From the NCBI GenBank assembly GCA_013398955.1, contig VWPU01014840.1, positions 124,001-188,000 on the forward strand: a stretch of 64,000 bases of DNA, written 5' to 3'. Under the pieces are notes generated by a model. The model was not told the origin of the DNA and made no database searches. It saw only the letters and a program-made list of their open reading frames with translations. This stretch comes from Callaeas wilsoni. Taxonomy: Eukaryota; Chordata; Aves; Passeriformes; Callaeidae. Below, piece after piece: positions 39,201-54,200 of the stretch (positions are counted from its first letter, which is position 1; every line of letters begins with the position of its first letter). The position numbers were made by a program, and so were the translations under genes.

Positions 39201-42200
39201 GTCAAGGCCACTATAGCCCACAGCTTGAATATATTGCCCTTAGACTGGATCATTTGACAGGACAAGATGACACAGCCTCAAGCTGCACCAGAGAAGGTTC
39301 AGGTTGGACATCAGGAAGAATTTCTTCCCTGAAAGGGTGGTCAGGCTTTGGAAGGGGCCGTACAGGGACGTGGCGGAGTCCGCATCCCTGGAGGTATCCA
39401 AGGAACGCCTGGATGTGGCACTCAGTGCTCTGGTCTGGATGACATGGTGGTCACAGATGGATGGATGGTCTGGATGACATTGGTCACAGACTGGTCTTGG
39501 AGGTATTTGCCAGCCTGAGTGGTTCTGTGATTCTGTGATGCAGAGGTGTATGGGTCTGTATTTGCTGCACTTTGAAGGGTGATTCAACTCAGTCAGATTC
39601 AAAACCTTCAAAACCAGCCTTGCTGATATCCAGACACAAAAATGTAAGTGTTGGCTTAAAGATTCCCTCCCAGTCTCACACGTTGAAGTACAATAGGAGA
39701 TTATAGCACAGTGCAAATTAACCTATAGTGCCAGACACTGTTAAGAGTAACACTCTCAGAGCCCTCCATTTCCAGGTTACTCAGTGACGTGTGCCATCCT
39801 TTTTTAATTTAAAAAAACCTAACTTCCAAAGTTTTGTCTTATTCCAGTATTAAGAGTGATGAACATAGCAAGAAATGTGGGGTTCAGGTGTATTACTTTG
39901 CATTTCAGATTTGAATGAGTGTGAGAGCAACCCCTGCAGTCAAGAGTGTGCCAATGTGTATGGCTCCTACCAGTGCTATTGCCGCCGCGGATTCCAGCTC
40001 AGTGACATCGATGGCATTTCCTGTGAAGGTGAGCTCTGTAGCGTTGCAGAGAGAGGGTGGGTGGGCATTTCTTATTGTCACCATAACAAACACGAGCAAT
40101 TCCATGTAATTTTTTCATTTTAACATTTGATTCTCTTTGGTATTTTCTTGTGAAACTGTATTTAATGGTGGTCTCCCACCCATGTCATTTTCTAGAAGCA
40201 TCTCTCTGCATGTGTGGTGTCAGTTTTGCTGTTTACACTGAATTGTAGCTTGGCATACTTTCGTAACTTGACAAAATTTTTTTTTTTCCTGAGGAACTAC
40301 CAGAATTTCTAGTCTTCAGCAAGTGGAGATAAGAGCATATTTATATGTTACATATGTAATATATGATATTACTAGGTAGTATTTTATATATCCTCTTTTT
40401 TGTGGCTGGTTCTTAACTAAAGTGTTCTCAAATATAAGGAGGATATGGGTGTGACCTTGTGGACAAGATCCTGAATTTGGACTTAAGTCTCCAGGACTCA
40501 CTAGACAGTGAGGCATTGAACATCTAATTTTGATTTCGTTTTTGTAAAAACAAGGATAAAACTATGCCTCTCACTGCCTTTTATAAAGCACTACAATACA
40601 TGTCACTGTAAAGTGCTTGCTCTCGTCTGTTGTCTCTTGGGCTCTCATATAGCTTTTAATTTTCTTCAGAGTTCTATTTATTCCTGAAAATCTTTGCTAT
40701 TTAGATGTTATTGGCTAGAGCCACACCTATCTGATGATCTTCTTCATTGCCCAGGAATTGGAATCATCAAACTGTGTTTGAAGCTCATAGCAGGAGCACT
40801 GTACTTGTGCACTGGGTTGAATGTCATGAACACATAGTAAATTAGTGGTGTTTTTTCCTTGCAGATATTGATGAGTGTGCTTTACCTACTGGAGGACATA
40901 TCTGTTCCTTTCGATGTATTAATATTCCTGGGAGCTTCCAATGTACTTGTCCCTCCACTGGATACAGGCTGGCACCCAATGCACGCAACTGCCAAGGTGA
41001 GTTCAGTAAATGCAGGGAGACCTCACTGGATTGCGGAATTCTGACAAGTTCTAGAAGTTTTTGTATGCCTTTCCTGCGAAATTATAGGTAAAGCAGTAGA
41101 CATGAGCTAGACATCTGAAGAAATCAGTCTTTTATAATAAATAGACAGGAAATTTCCATTATAAAGTAATTCAGTAGAGAATACTTTTTAAAAAATTATT
41201 GAATAATTATAAAAAATTCTTACTATGAAGATTCCAATGGTGAAATGCTATGAGTTAGTTTAGCCATTAAAAGGAAATATCCTGCTGTAAATGTAAACAT
41301 ATCAGCAAATAGTTAGGTGTTGTCCACTTAGTGGCACTGCTGCTCTTCCTTTTCTTCTTCTTCTTGCCTCTTGGTTGGGGTAGTGTTCTTCTTTTTTGTT
41401 CTTCTGCCCTCCCTTTGCAATCCTGTAGTAATGTTTAATTGCACCCCATGTTCTGCAGTGTCTAATAAGATACTGTCATCGTCTGGCTCCTGCAAGCAGA
41501 GGAAAAGCGTATGTTTAATCCACTCCCCTGTTTCCATTTGGCAGATATCGATGAGTGTGTTGCAGAAAGCCACAACTGCTCTTTCAATGAGACCTGCTTT
41601 AACATCCAGGGTGGCTTTCGCTGCCTGTCTTTGGAATGTCCTGAGAATTATCGCAAGTCAGGAGATACGTAAGTACCTTCTTTTTCAAGGTCAAACAGTT
41701 TTTTGGTGACATGATCTCCTTAATGCCATGCCACTGCTGATTGAACACAGAGCAGGTTCTAGCAAATACATATTGTGTTGGCAGGCCCACCCTACGTTTT
41801 GCACACACAGGTCTGGTGTCTTTCTCATGCTCCTGTTTCTAAGAAAAAGATACTCCCTTAAAAAATGCCATGTGTCAGTGGTTTGCACCACAATGATCCC
41901 CAGACCCATAAGCAGATACTCTCTGTCTGGCTCCCTTGCAGGCAGCCTGATAGGAGGGCTACATTCAGCTTTGAAATCTTTGGCGTTTATTTCAGAATCA
42001 CACATAGTCCTTACTTTCACACTTCAGCCAAAGAGTTCTTTTTAGCTCCCTCTCTGAATTCTCACCTGTACTGTTACAAAGCATTGCAAGAATGTCTTAT
42101 TTTTAGTACCATTTAATTGAATCATAGAATATTAAGGGGTTAGAACGGACCTTAAGAATCATCTAGTCCCAACCCTTTCTGCCATGTGCAGGGACATGTC

Positions 42201-45200
42201 CCACTAGACCAGTTTGCTCAAGGCCATACCCCACCTGGCCTTGAGCACTGCCAGGATTGGGGCATCCACCTCCCTGGCCAACCTGTTCCAGTGTCTCACC
42301 ACCCTCACGGTAAAAAATTTCTTCCTAATATCTTATGTAAATCTCCCCTCTTTCAATTTGTACTCAATTTTCACCTGTATTAGAAAACCTGGGAATCCTA
42401 GCAAGGGTGGTATGTTAGCTGCAGCTCATAATTGTGTCTCTAACCTAGCTCAGAGACAGTCTGTGCATTCTGGTGTAGAAAATAGGAGACAGCTCTGGGA
42501 GGAGGGGCAGCTGGCAGCTCTTTTATACCCATCAAATGGTGCCAGCAGAGAGGAGACGTTGTTGCAAACTCTCAGTTGTGTAGCTGGAGTTTATGGCTGA
42601 TGAAGGTGATGCTTTGCCTCCTGCCCTGTGGCTTTCTGGCCACTCTGTACTCCAGCAGTTCTTCCAAAGGCTGCTTCATGGTCCCCCTATGTGCCCCGCA
42701 CTCAGGTAAGTGTGTGTTCCACCAGCCAGGGAGGAAAGATGACAAACCACGTTTGTTATCAGCCCACTATTGCTTTTCCCAGTCAGTGTTGGTATGGCCA
42801 CCATCTGTTAGACAGACCTGAGTACTCTGTGCCTCTTCTGGAGAGTGAAGCCAACAGTGATCTTCATCTCAAGGATCTTGTGAGGGTTAGTTAGTTTGCA
42901 TTTAAGCCTTAGTCTTTGAAAGGCCATGTAAGTGGCACAGCAGATGTGTTTGATCAGAATGCTGGAGAGGAAGTTCATGGTGTAAACCCAGCTATTTATA
43001 AAATATGCTTGTGTTCTGGGAAGGGTAATAGGAATTAAATTTTAAATTATCTTTGTCACATCAATGACCAAGCAGTGCCTCATGAAGCAGATGTTCTCTT
43101 TATTAGTAAGACTGTGGGTTCATTTGTATCCTAATTTTAAAAAAAGTTCAATGTGCAATGGGCAGCTAGGCAGAATTAGCAGATTTCAACTCTTATGGAT
43201 ATTCCTGTGCTGCAGAGTTCAATTTATAAAATACACATCATACACACATTCCATTTCATCTTCTCTCTTATTTATATTTTACTTTAATGGCTATTTGAGC
43301 TATATGGGGTCTTTTGGGAAAGCAGTAGAATGTCTGAATTGTTTTTCTGTGTCTAGGTTGTTGGGCTCTGTAATGGCTTTCTCTGCCTAACTCAGACCTA
43401 CTCATAGGTTGAGATCCTTCTGATGTGCTCAGGCCATAATTAAGCTATGAGTCGGACACAAATCCTGCAGCTGCTCAGTGAAATTCTAATTATTTTAATT
43501 CGTTGAGTTATTACCTTCTTGGATTTATTAAGTTTTCCCCTCTCAACAGCTACAGATAGTTACTAAATGTATTGTTGAAAACATGTTTGCATAAAGCAAA
43601 GAGAATGTGAGTTCATTATTATCATTGACAAAGTGCAGTGGGTTCTGCAGGTGCTCTCATACTTAGCTGAGGTACGAATGTTATTTTATTGTGCTGGAAT
43701 CAGGTTTTATGGGTGGGATTACCTGGTGCTCACTGGGGAGCAGTTTCATAAGACAACTCTTTAGCTCGCTTTTTACGTCCAAACTGCTTTCCATCTCCTT
43801 GACTGATTTAGTTTTGCATATATACCCCAGCAGGGCTAATAGCCAGCACATCTTTGTTATGTTCTGCGTGATAATGACAATAAATTGCTTTTTCACCCAG
43901 GCTCTAAAATCAAAGTGCTTGGCTTCTTATCACCTCTAGTACAGATACCATTTTTTCTCTCCTTTTTATTCAAAATACATTTCAGTTTTGCCAACTTGAC
44001 ACGTCATAAGAAAGACAATGTATTTTTCCATTCCCATCAAGCTGGCACCTCAGGAAATGTTTTTACCCTGTTCCCCATTATTTTCTTTGGAATAGCTATA
44101 ATTTAATAGGCCTCAGTCCTCTAAGTCCAAGTTTCTTTATTCTTATTTTTCCTTAAAATCTTTGTGTACAGGCAACAGCACTCAGTGATCCAGAAGCTTC
44201 TTTAGCCAATACCCTTAAAGCAGAGGTTTCTGCATGGCGGCTGTTGCAGTGGCAGCTGCCATCAGGTGAAGTAATTGCAGTGTCATCCCAGGCTATGGGC
44301 TGAGACCTCAGGATGCTGTTTAGGTACTCTGAGCTCCAGGAGGAAACAGTCTGTGTTATCTTCCCCAAAGACAGCAAAATGCCTGGCCTGATCTTAATGG
44401 TAACAATTTTATTGAAGGCTTTATCTCTTTTACTTAAATTCTGCTTTTTGTTTTTCATTGATCAGTCTATAGGCTTGGCATTTTTCCCAGGATAGATAAG
44501 ATCTGATACTCCTCATAACAGAACTTAACTTGCTACACTGCCTTGCCAAACAGTTTTTATTTTCAAATTGCCTAACAATTAATTTCTCTTTCTATGGCAT
44601 TGAAGTCTAACATTTGTAATACTTAAGCCAAGAAAAATAGTAGAAAAGTTAAAGAAGCGTTTATGGCAACATGTCAGATGTGTGCTACATTGAGCCAAAT
44701 GGGGAACTATTTGTATTTTCTAGACATATCTGCATATTATTAAGGTTGCCTGGTGCTTATCATTATTAGGAAGTATTTTTAACTCCTTAAAATTTTGCCA
44801 AAATGTAACCAATGGCTGAAATTTTACATGCCACGTGTCTGACTCAGGCTCAAGTTTTGGCAAATTTCAGCCAGAGCAGTTCACCCATTTCCAAGAACAA
44901 GTGTAGAGAGGAACATGCTGGTTTGTGTGTTTTAAAGACATTTTGATGACTTAAAAAAAAAATGTTTTAACAGTTCACTGTCATGTTATGGAGCAGAAAT
45001 CTGAAATTTGCTAGGAAATTGCTTTTGCGGTTTTTGTCATCCTTACCAAAATCCTCTGAAATTTTTGAAATTACAAACCTTGCAAAATTGTATTCAGCTT
45101 TTTTTTCATAAACGTTAGGAAATGAAGACCTTGATGGGTAAACTTAATCCACTCCTGTATGCCAAACTAGGCTCAGATGTACCTGGAATATTTCTAAGAG

Positions 45201-48200
45201 TTCTTTATTTAACTTTTGCTTTAAGTCCTTGAATGATAAGGATTTCATAGCCTCAGTAGCAATCTGTCTTTGTGTTTGGCTGTCAGCCTCACTGCAATTT
45301 AATTCTTCCAATCAGTAGAGTGGTCTTTTTCTTCCAGCAACAAAGAGTTCACTTCTGATTTAGCAGTCCTGAGCCTCTTATTGCTCTTCATAGCAGTCTG
45401 AGACATGCAGATCCAACTCCACAGACTGTCTGAGCCTGCCCCCACACAGAGCCACAGGAGAGGAGCCCAGACTGTCTGTCCTGGGCCAGGTGCTGCCTAG
45501 CTGGACAACGCCAGCTTCACAGATAACCAAGCTGTTTCTAGCATGCGTGAGAGAGGAGCCAACTTGGTAAGAAGAAAATGCATACTTTGAGATAAGGAGG
45601 CTGAACGTAGGGAGGAAAGGATCTGAAGGTACGTCAAGGTGAGGAGAATGAGTCTGGGAGATGCTTCGGGGGTAGCAGGTAAAACGGGGTAAAACTAGAG
45701 AGAAAGGGGACAACCACAGGGGTCAGGATCTTATGGTCGAGGGTGATTGATTCCAGGGAACTAGTGACAGGACATGAGGACATCAGGAAGAATTTCTTCA
45801 CTGAAATGGTGGTCAGGCATTGGAAGGGGCTGCCCAAGGAGGTGGTGGAGTCTGCATTCCTGGAGGTGTCCAAGGAACACGAAGGACATGGCACTCAGTA
45901 CTCTGGTCTGGGTGACAAGGTGGGGCTTGGTCACAGGTTGGACTCGATGGTCTTGGAGGTATTTTCCATCCTTAACAATCCTATGATTCTATTCCAGATT
46001 TGGATGAGGACTATCAGAGGAAGGAAAAATTTGAGATGGCTACACAAAGATCCTGAGGGAAAGGATCTGTGCTTTGGGTCTAGGGCCGTAAGGTAGAAAC
46101 TGAGAGAACTAAGTGTCAGCCAGGAGAGAATGGAGCAAGAAGAGGATTGGCACTGGCTGAGTAGACAGTCCTGATGCCAAATATTTGAGCAAGCAGAAAG
46201 AACCATAGGCTAGGAAAGGGGATAGGAAGAAGGAACTAGATTAGGAAAGACAGATGAAGGAGACAAGGATAGGACGTAAAGGCTCAGTGCTGAGGGCAAA
46301 GAGAAGATCATTCTGTCTCCTCTACATCTTGAAATGTCTTAGCGACTTTCCATCTCCAGACAGGAGGAGCATACACAGCGCTTGTCCATCCTCTCTATTA
46401 CTCTGCTGTATCCTATTTTCCTGCCTGAAGCGGGGCTCCAGATTCTCCTCTGGTTAAGAATCGTCTGTGGAGGCCAACAGTCAGTTGGTTTCATTCCCTT
46501 TAAGTTCTGGTCCATTTAAGACAAAAACCACCTTCCCTGCACAGCTGATCATTAGCATCAGTGTCGAGATCCATGATGTGGCGATGGCTCGCTTGGACCT
46601 TACTGTGTGGTGCAACCTGCTGAAAAGAAGTGTACACTGATGATAGCATGAGCAAGAGCCTTTGCAGTGGAATATATTCTAGGAGGCCTGGAAGATTGTT
46701 ACAGCTCTGGAAATCTACAGCAAAGAATGTATAGTGAGTGTATAGTTCACTAATAAAACTTGGTTAGTTGTTCAGCATGCTGAGTTGGTTTCCCTGTAGG
46801 AAGTAAATCACAAAGCCATAAATCTTGCTAATAAAAAGTTCGTTTTCCTTCAGTACATGAGGAATTGTTGTATACCACTCAACTCCTTTGAGCACAATGA
46901 AGTGAAAATCTGGCTCAGAAATTAACGTGAGGGAAGGCACAAAATATTTTTGTCTTTGTTTTTCTGTTACAAAATGTTGTATTTATTATCTACAAATGGA
47001 ATCCCTCTAGTTTTGGTAGTTTTCTTTTATCAGTATTTGGTACAGGAAATTCAAACTGGGAGTAATTCTTTGAAATCAGTATTTCAGCCACATAAATAAA
47101 CGTAAGAGAGCAGAGTCGTAAGTGAGCTAAAATAACTGGGTTCAAATTCAGGGATAAGCATTTAGTGGCAGTATACACTTACTTTTGTAGCCCATGCTCT
47201 TGATTTCAGAGGTTTGCAAAGACATATCCAGCTGCTCCTGGGCTCTGGGGTGGTTTTCTCTGGTAGCACTTCGTGCCTCCTCAGCACTCCCCTCTCCTGC
47301 TGGGCCCCTCGGCTCTGTCCCGTGGCTCACAGTGTGGTGGCAGGACACAGGAGCTCTACAGGCACCTCACCTGTCCCAAGGAGCCATGGAGCTGGGCGGC
47401 ACCCAGGGTTCGGGGTGCTCCCTCATTAGCAGCAGCTTGTTGCATTCCCCCACCATGTGATTTCCTGCTTCCCACTGAAGGTCTAGAGAGAAAACTGGGG
47501 TTGAAATGCTCTTTGCTTCTTGCCTTTGCGGTGCGTGACCTCAGAATGAACTCTGGTTCTTGAAAGCAATAATATTTGCTATCTCTCCTTTGTGGTTATT
47601 TGATGGAACAATTACTGCACATTAACTGAACCTACAGTGCAGTGTGCAGTGTATGCCACCAAAGCATGAGATAAAAGATGATGAATTTTGAATAACTTCA
47701 GCTCCTAGCCACAGGCACATCTATCTTCACAAATAACTTTCTGAATCAGCAGAATGTCATTTTTCAAGTTTTTGAAAGCTGGGAGCTTTGGTTTTTTGTT
47801 CTCTTTAAAATTCTGGCCATAATTTTAAAATATATTTTACTTTTATAAAATAGTAAGGGAGATAATCTTTATGAGAGTGTAAGTGCTCATAAGCATGTAC
47901 ATGCTTCTAAGAAGTTGTACTTGAAGAAAACATTTCCAGCTAAGGAATTAACTGTCTCAACTTGCTCCATGGTTTCAGCAAAACCAAGTAGCCTCATGAT
48001 TTCAACATCAAGTCATTCTCCTTAGTAAAGTTATTAATGACGTTTCAGAAAAGAATGCAGAACTCTCCATACCTGAAAATACTTCAAGAGTATCCACACC
48101 TAATTAGCCAGCCATCCTATGAGGACTTGCGCGTGATCTTTAAACACATGAATAAAACTAAGAATGCATTTAAATCTTCAAAGAATTGCTTCAAAGAACT

Positions 48201-51200
48201 ACTTTTGTTTGCAAGTAGTATTACAAGAAAACATGCAACACATTAATTGAAGAACTGAGGGTACTTTTAATTAGTCTTTTGGAAAGTGCTGATTTTGCAT
48301 GTAATGAGAAGTTCCTGGAATTCAGATCACCATGCATTGGCAACAAAGTGGGGCTTGCTTATGAACCACAGTTCTGTTGTTAGTAGATACTCCTGATAGG
48401 AGCTCACACTCACGTCAAAATAAAGTAATGAAATGGATACTGAGATTTACTTGAGGTGGCAAGAAGCAAACCCTGCTTTTATGCTGGAGCATTTCTTGGC
48501 ACAGAAACAAATTGTTTAGGTTCCAAAACTTCGACCTGTGGACCAAATAGTGCTTGGAGTGGAGAGAGTCTTGCACGTAATTTAACTGATTCGTAGTTTT
48601 GCACAAGGCAAGTTTGGAGCTAAATGCTCAACCTGATCGTGACAAAATTTTGCAAAGTAATCATCCAGCTGAGATCGTCGTTGTCTACCTTTACTTCCAC
48701 ACACCTTCCTGAAAGGATGTTTGGATACCTATGTGGTGATTTGGGCGTATCTTTAATTTGAAATGCATACAGATTTACCCAGTATGCAATCCTTTACATA
48801 CTTCTCAAACCTACCAGGTACCATGACATGTCAGATCTTCATTAACGTGCCAGTAAACTGTAACACTCTTTAACAGCAGTGACTTGGATGCCCATAGCTG
48901 TCTACCTTATTTTTCTGGACAATGTTCACTTCTCTCAGGAACAGAATGCATGAAGATTGTGACTGCTGATGTAGAGGTTTGTTGTTCCCTGCCAGCCTGT
49001 ATGGGTGACCTATTGCTAGTGCTCTGGTTTTTCACTGTGACACAGTGCTAAGGGAATGAAAGAGCAGAGGGCAAATTCCTCTCTCACCAGAATCATTCCC
49101 ATGACTTAGGGTGTGTAAGAGGGGACTGAATGTGTAGGATGCATGCTGGAGACGTCAGGCCATTGTATCTTGTTTTCAGGGCTTGCCTAGATGGGTGTTA
49201 GACTGACTCAGGTTGATTCTCCTGGTAGTACAGAGGAATACTGTGCCATATCAGCAGGAAAGGGTTTGTCTTCAGAGACCAACTCCTTGGACATTCGTGG
49301 TTTTCAGAATACTTTACTCAGTCTTAAAATACAGCCAGACATCCCAAGTAGGACACAGACAACTCCCTAACCACTTAGGCACTCTTCCTTTACTGAACAT
49401 ACATTCAGCCAGCAAAAGAATAAAACTTGGAGGGGAAAAAAGTGCCAGTGTTCTCCCTAGGAGAGCTGGGCTGATGTAAATGCAAATAAACTCTCACCCC
49501 CACTGAGGTGCCAACCTTGATCCATCTGTGCGTGCAGAGCAAGGGCAACACTTCTGACAATGGCAACGCTTCTCCCAAAGCTCCAGCTGCAGGCAAGTTC
49601 ATCCTTTTTGAATACATGGCCTTTTGCAATATGAGTGAGGAGCCAGGCCGAAGAATGGATAGGATGCAAGTCAGCCTATCTTTTCCCACCCCCACTGCCC
49701 TTGCTCTCCCCTCCCACTCGCTAAATGTGCGCTAATCTTCCTCTTGTCTTGTGTTCTCACTTTTCTTGCAGTCGCTGTGAGCGCTTGCCTTGTAATGAAA
49801 ATAAGGAGTGCCAGAGCCTGCCTCTGAGAATAACCTACTATCACCTCTCTTTTCCTACCAACATTCAAGTACCCACCGACATTTTCCGCATGGGTCCTTC
49901 CAATGCTGTCCCTGGGGATAAAATACAGCTGTCCATCATCAGCGGGAACCAGGAGGGGTTTTTCACCACAAAAAAAGTGAACAACCACAGTGGCCTTGTG
50001 GTCATGCAGCGTCAAATCACAGAGCCCAGAGACCTTCTTCTGACAATTCAAATGCAACTTTCCCGCCATGGAACTGTCAACACATTTATTGCCAAACTTT
50101 TTATCTTTGTCTCTGCACAGCTTTGATCCCTAACTTACAGTCATCATTGGCTACTCTTTCTCTTCTAAGAGTAGCTTTTCCCCCCAATTTTAATAAAGTT
50201 TTAGTTCATCTGTTGCATGCTGCACTTGCATTTTATTTGCCATCATCATTAGTTTTCCACTTTCCCCTATAACTGAACATCTTAATTCATGGAGATTCTT
50301 CTGTGTACTCTGCATCATTATACAAAGCAGAAGTTGGTGTCTAAGAGTTCATTACCTGAACGTACTGAGGACTGAAAGCCATTCATTTACTTCACACAGT
50401 AGGGGAGTCATCTGATCATACACAGTTACATGTTTAGGTTTAAATTTTCCAAAGAAAATAGGTACATATTTTGAGCTGTCTCAACTGAGACATCTCTGGA
50501 AAATTTCATCACTTGTGGGGCAAATAGTGTGCATTTGCTGAAAATCTGTTAAAAGGGCATAACTTGGACCCTTAGGACCCCTGAGGTGCTCCAGTACACG
50601 TCAGCATAAAAGTGTGCAGCCAGATTCTCGATCTGTCCTATTTATTGTTGCTCTGTTGTATCCCGTGAGCTAATGCTGTTTTCCACCAGGTACAGATCCC
50701 AGTTCTAACTTCTAAGGATGGTACAAAAGCTAATCTGCTGTAAGGAACATTTATTTGAGAGAAATTTCATCTTTATTTCTGTGGAATTTTTTGCTGAATG
50801 GAAAAACTAATGACAGAACAGCAATCAACTTCATAACAGCATTCGGCTAATAGCAGAGACCTCCTTTCTGTTTCACAGGCTATATCCTGAAACATTCCCA
50901 TCTACAGGAACATTTGAAAAAGATATTTGATTTGTCTCATAACACTTTTGTCTCTCCAGCTTTCATATGAAAGCTGATAAATTTTGAACAGTAAAGACTT
51001 TATCCACAACCACCATCAAACCAAACCACAGGTGCCCTGAAAAGTCAGTCAGAATTCTAGTATCCAAATCTTTCTTCCTTTACTTTGACTTTCTTTGTTT
51101 ACTTCTAGGCAGTCAAGAACAATGTAGACAATACAGCTGGAATTTCTTTGGAATTCTTTTTTTTTCTGAGCTGGAAGAGGATTTATTTATTACACACAGT

Positions 51201-54200
51201 CCTTGTGTTGATAAACATTAAAAGCTCAGTCCCAGAGATATGATCCAAAAATTAATGTTCTACACCACCCTGGGCTCAGTTATCTCTGCTGCTCATTACA
51301 CAGGCAGAACAGTCATTCCGTAGAAGAACAGGGAATAATTCATATGAGTGCACCTACAGAAAACTACCTCACTATATAAGTGCTGACAGCACTGTCAGGG
51401 TACAAGGGTAGAAGCTGGGAACCTCCTAAACCAAGATCATAAGCCTTAATCACCTGAGCACGAGGAATTACTCCATTAGCTGGAAGCTGCAGGCTCTCAG
51501 GCTCATCATCAGCCAGCGCCTGGATCGGGGCACGATCGCAGCACTCGGCCAGAGTATTGCATTTTCCCCAAGGCAAAGTTTATCCCAGCTGGCTGACAGG
51601 AGTTCAAGTCTCATAAGGAATGCCAATGTTTAATAAGGCTGTTGACACATCCTTATAAAGCTGCCAGAAGTTGCCAGTGGAGATAGAGTCCCAGGTTTAA
51701 ATACTGAGAGCACAAGCCCATGCTACTTGAGCTAATGGGGTTTATTACTGCCACAGAAGATGCTTATATGTAAATGCCCTCTGGCTACCAGTTCATTATG
51801 AGGCCATAATGAAGTAGGATAAATATTAAAAAATAAACTACATTTTTGCAAGCATTAATATACTTTTTTTTGGCAGGAAAAGAAGGGAGTTTGAGAACTT
51901 GGCCTCAGCATTGTAAAATGCTGCCACATTAATTGTATTTAGCAAATAATTCAAGAGCACCGAGCTCATGTTCCCCTGTGTAAGATGCTTGAATGCTGCA
52001 GTGTCACTGGGACTTTAAGGAGCATGTATGTAATTACATAGTGCTATTTATATTTTCCAAATGAAAATGAATTCACAGCTCCTGGCCCAAAGAACTTACT
52101 GACTGAATCTAACAGACAATATGAAAAGGAATTGTACCAGGACCCTAGAAGAAAGAAAAAATTATACTCAGGAAATAATCAGAGCAACTGAGCTGTTTCT
52201 TAACTTTCTTCTCTTTAAAAGAAAATGCCTAGAGAAAAGATAAGGTCCAACGCTGTAATTTGTGCTAGAGGCAGAAAACTTGAAGGAAATGTACAAAGAA
52301 AGAAGTTCTCAGCACTGAGGAAGAAACTTCTGCCAGTCACAGTCCCCACTGTAGGAGAACATGAGCAAAAAGGAAAACATCAGCTAATCAGAAGACGAAA
52401 TACAAAGATGATGTGTAAGGATAAAAATTATAAAGTATTATGAGAACAGAGCATATAATTTATAGCAAATATCAGGATTTGAAACAGATGTTAGTTGTCA
52501 AAGAAGTTACTCCAGTTTGGAGATGTCCAAAAGATGAAGCAATGAGAGAACAAAGTGTTACCAACTGCACTCTGGATATGCTGGCATGAGGCAATTAGCA
52601 GGGATAGCAAAAGAAAGGAGATCAGAGAGTGAGTATAATAAAAGAACAAATTCCAGTTTAGCAGTGTGGACAGAGCATGCAAAAAAAACCCCAACAAGTT
52701 AGTGGGATTTGTAAGAGGAGAGACAAAAAGTGCAGAGAAATAGAGTTGACACAGACATTTATCTGTCACATGTGTGGTTATGAGCTGAATGGATCTAGAA
52801 AGTCAGTTTAGATGAAAACTAACACAAATCACTTGTGACCATTGAGATCCTCTGATCTCTACCAAAGTCATGTCAAAAGGCTTTATTTCACAGGTGAGAA
52901 TCATGAATGCAAGTCTTACTTAGGACTTCATCTTACACAAAATTATGGCTTTATTGGCTAAGTATTTCAGAAATATTTGTATTTGCCTTTTGTTCCAGCT
53001 GAAGTCAAGAGTAAATCTCCCTTTTATTCCCAGGAAGAAGCAGAAGGAGACCACTACTGAATGCCTGAGACACTCCCACCACAATGTTTTTTGATTCTCT
53101 TATCAAAATACAGCTATGGAAATTTAGGATGTTCTGTGTATTCTAACAGTACTTCATCAGTAGTAGTGTCCCAAAATAAGTTATGCAAGCTACTGTTTAT
53201 AAGTGAGGTGTCTAGGACATGCCAAGATTTTGTACATAGATAATGGTGGGCAGTAAGAGGTCTCTTCTGGCCTGTATCTCCTGGCCAGTCTCAAAGCATC
53301 AAGTACAGGGTGTTAATACCAGGCTCAGCTGGTGTTTATTAACTCAGCTCTGTTGCCTGCCCGTGGACTGTGCCAATTCATATCTGTTGAAGCATGAGTT
53401 CCTTGATGTCAATTCGTGTTTTCCCCTTATTTAACTTCATACAGTATCAATATGTTTGGCTTAATTTTCTTTGATGAGCAGAGGTGGGAACATGTAATAA
53501 GAAGTTACTGATTTATTGATTATTAATAGAGCCATAAAGTCCCTTTGAACATCTGAAAAAAAATGGTTTGTAGGTGTGGACTGGGATAATGTATTTTGAA
53601 AAGAGCAAGAGTCATTTGTTTTTAGAGGTATCTAACAAACTCAATCTTCCCTTTTTTTGTTTCCCTTTAACTCAGTAAATTTTTCTCTCTTTTAATCTTT
53701 TAATTCCCCCCCTCTGACACTGCAGTATTTTCTTTTTCCACTTAGAAATATGTAGAAATGGGCAGGTCAAAGTTGAGATCATTTGTGGGGCTTAGTCACA
53801 TTTTAAGTCCCAGCACAGTCCTTTCATCTCTCATGAGCACAGAGTGGGCATTGTGTGAAGTTCTTGAACTGTAAGTGACTTTAAATTCACCCTAGTGGAC
53901 AAGGGTGAGAAGTCATTTAACTTTTAATAGACTTTCAAGGCTGAATGAGCAGCTGGTTGAGATGGAATATGAAATGACCCTTACCATTTCCCCAAACTCA
54001 GAATTCAGCCTTTGAGGTTTTAAATAATGTGGTTAACTTTTTTCCTCTCTTAGTTTCCATTCTTCTTGGTTTTCTCAGTTCTCTCAGATGGAAAGGGAAG
54101 GTGTGAAAAAAAGACTTAAAAGAGGCTCTTCTGGCCCTTGCTACACTGAAGCTCGTGAAAATTGGCCCTTTACATATTTGTGCCAGATTTCTAAAACGGA

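Larger units (their letters stand above)
41669..49771 (+). other. FBLN1 intron 14, before the C-specific exon
   Basis: The 8.1 kb intron holds a reversed CR1 (42120-42370) and a + strand CR1 (45757-45993). The rest is unique, largely AT-rich sequence. Short open frames, including those near 47.2-47.6 kb, have no recognisable protein character. Confidence 0.88.

Noticed and set aside
47194..47563. Overlapping + strand frames in a GC-richer patch of intron 14.
   Set aside because: There are three overlapping short frames, no splice-phase compatibility with FBLN1 and no recognisable domain.
49671..50069. A 132-codon open frame on the - strand.
   Set aside because: It is the antisense shadow of the well-supported C-specific exon.
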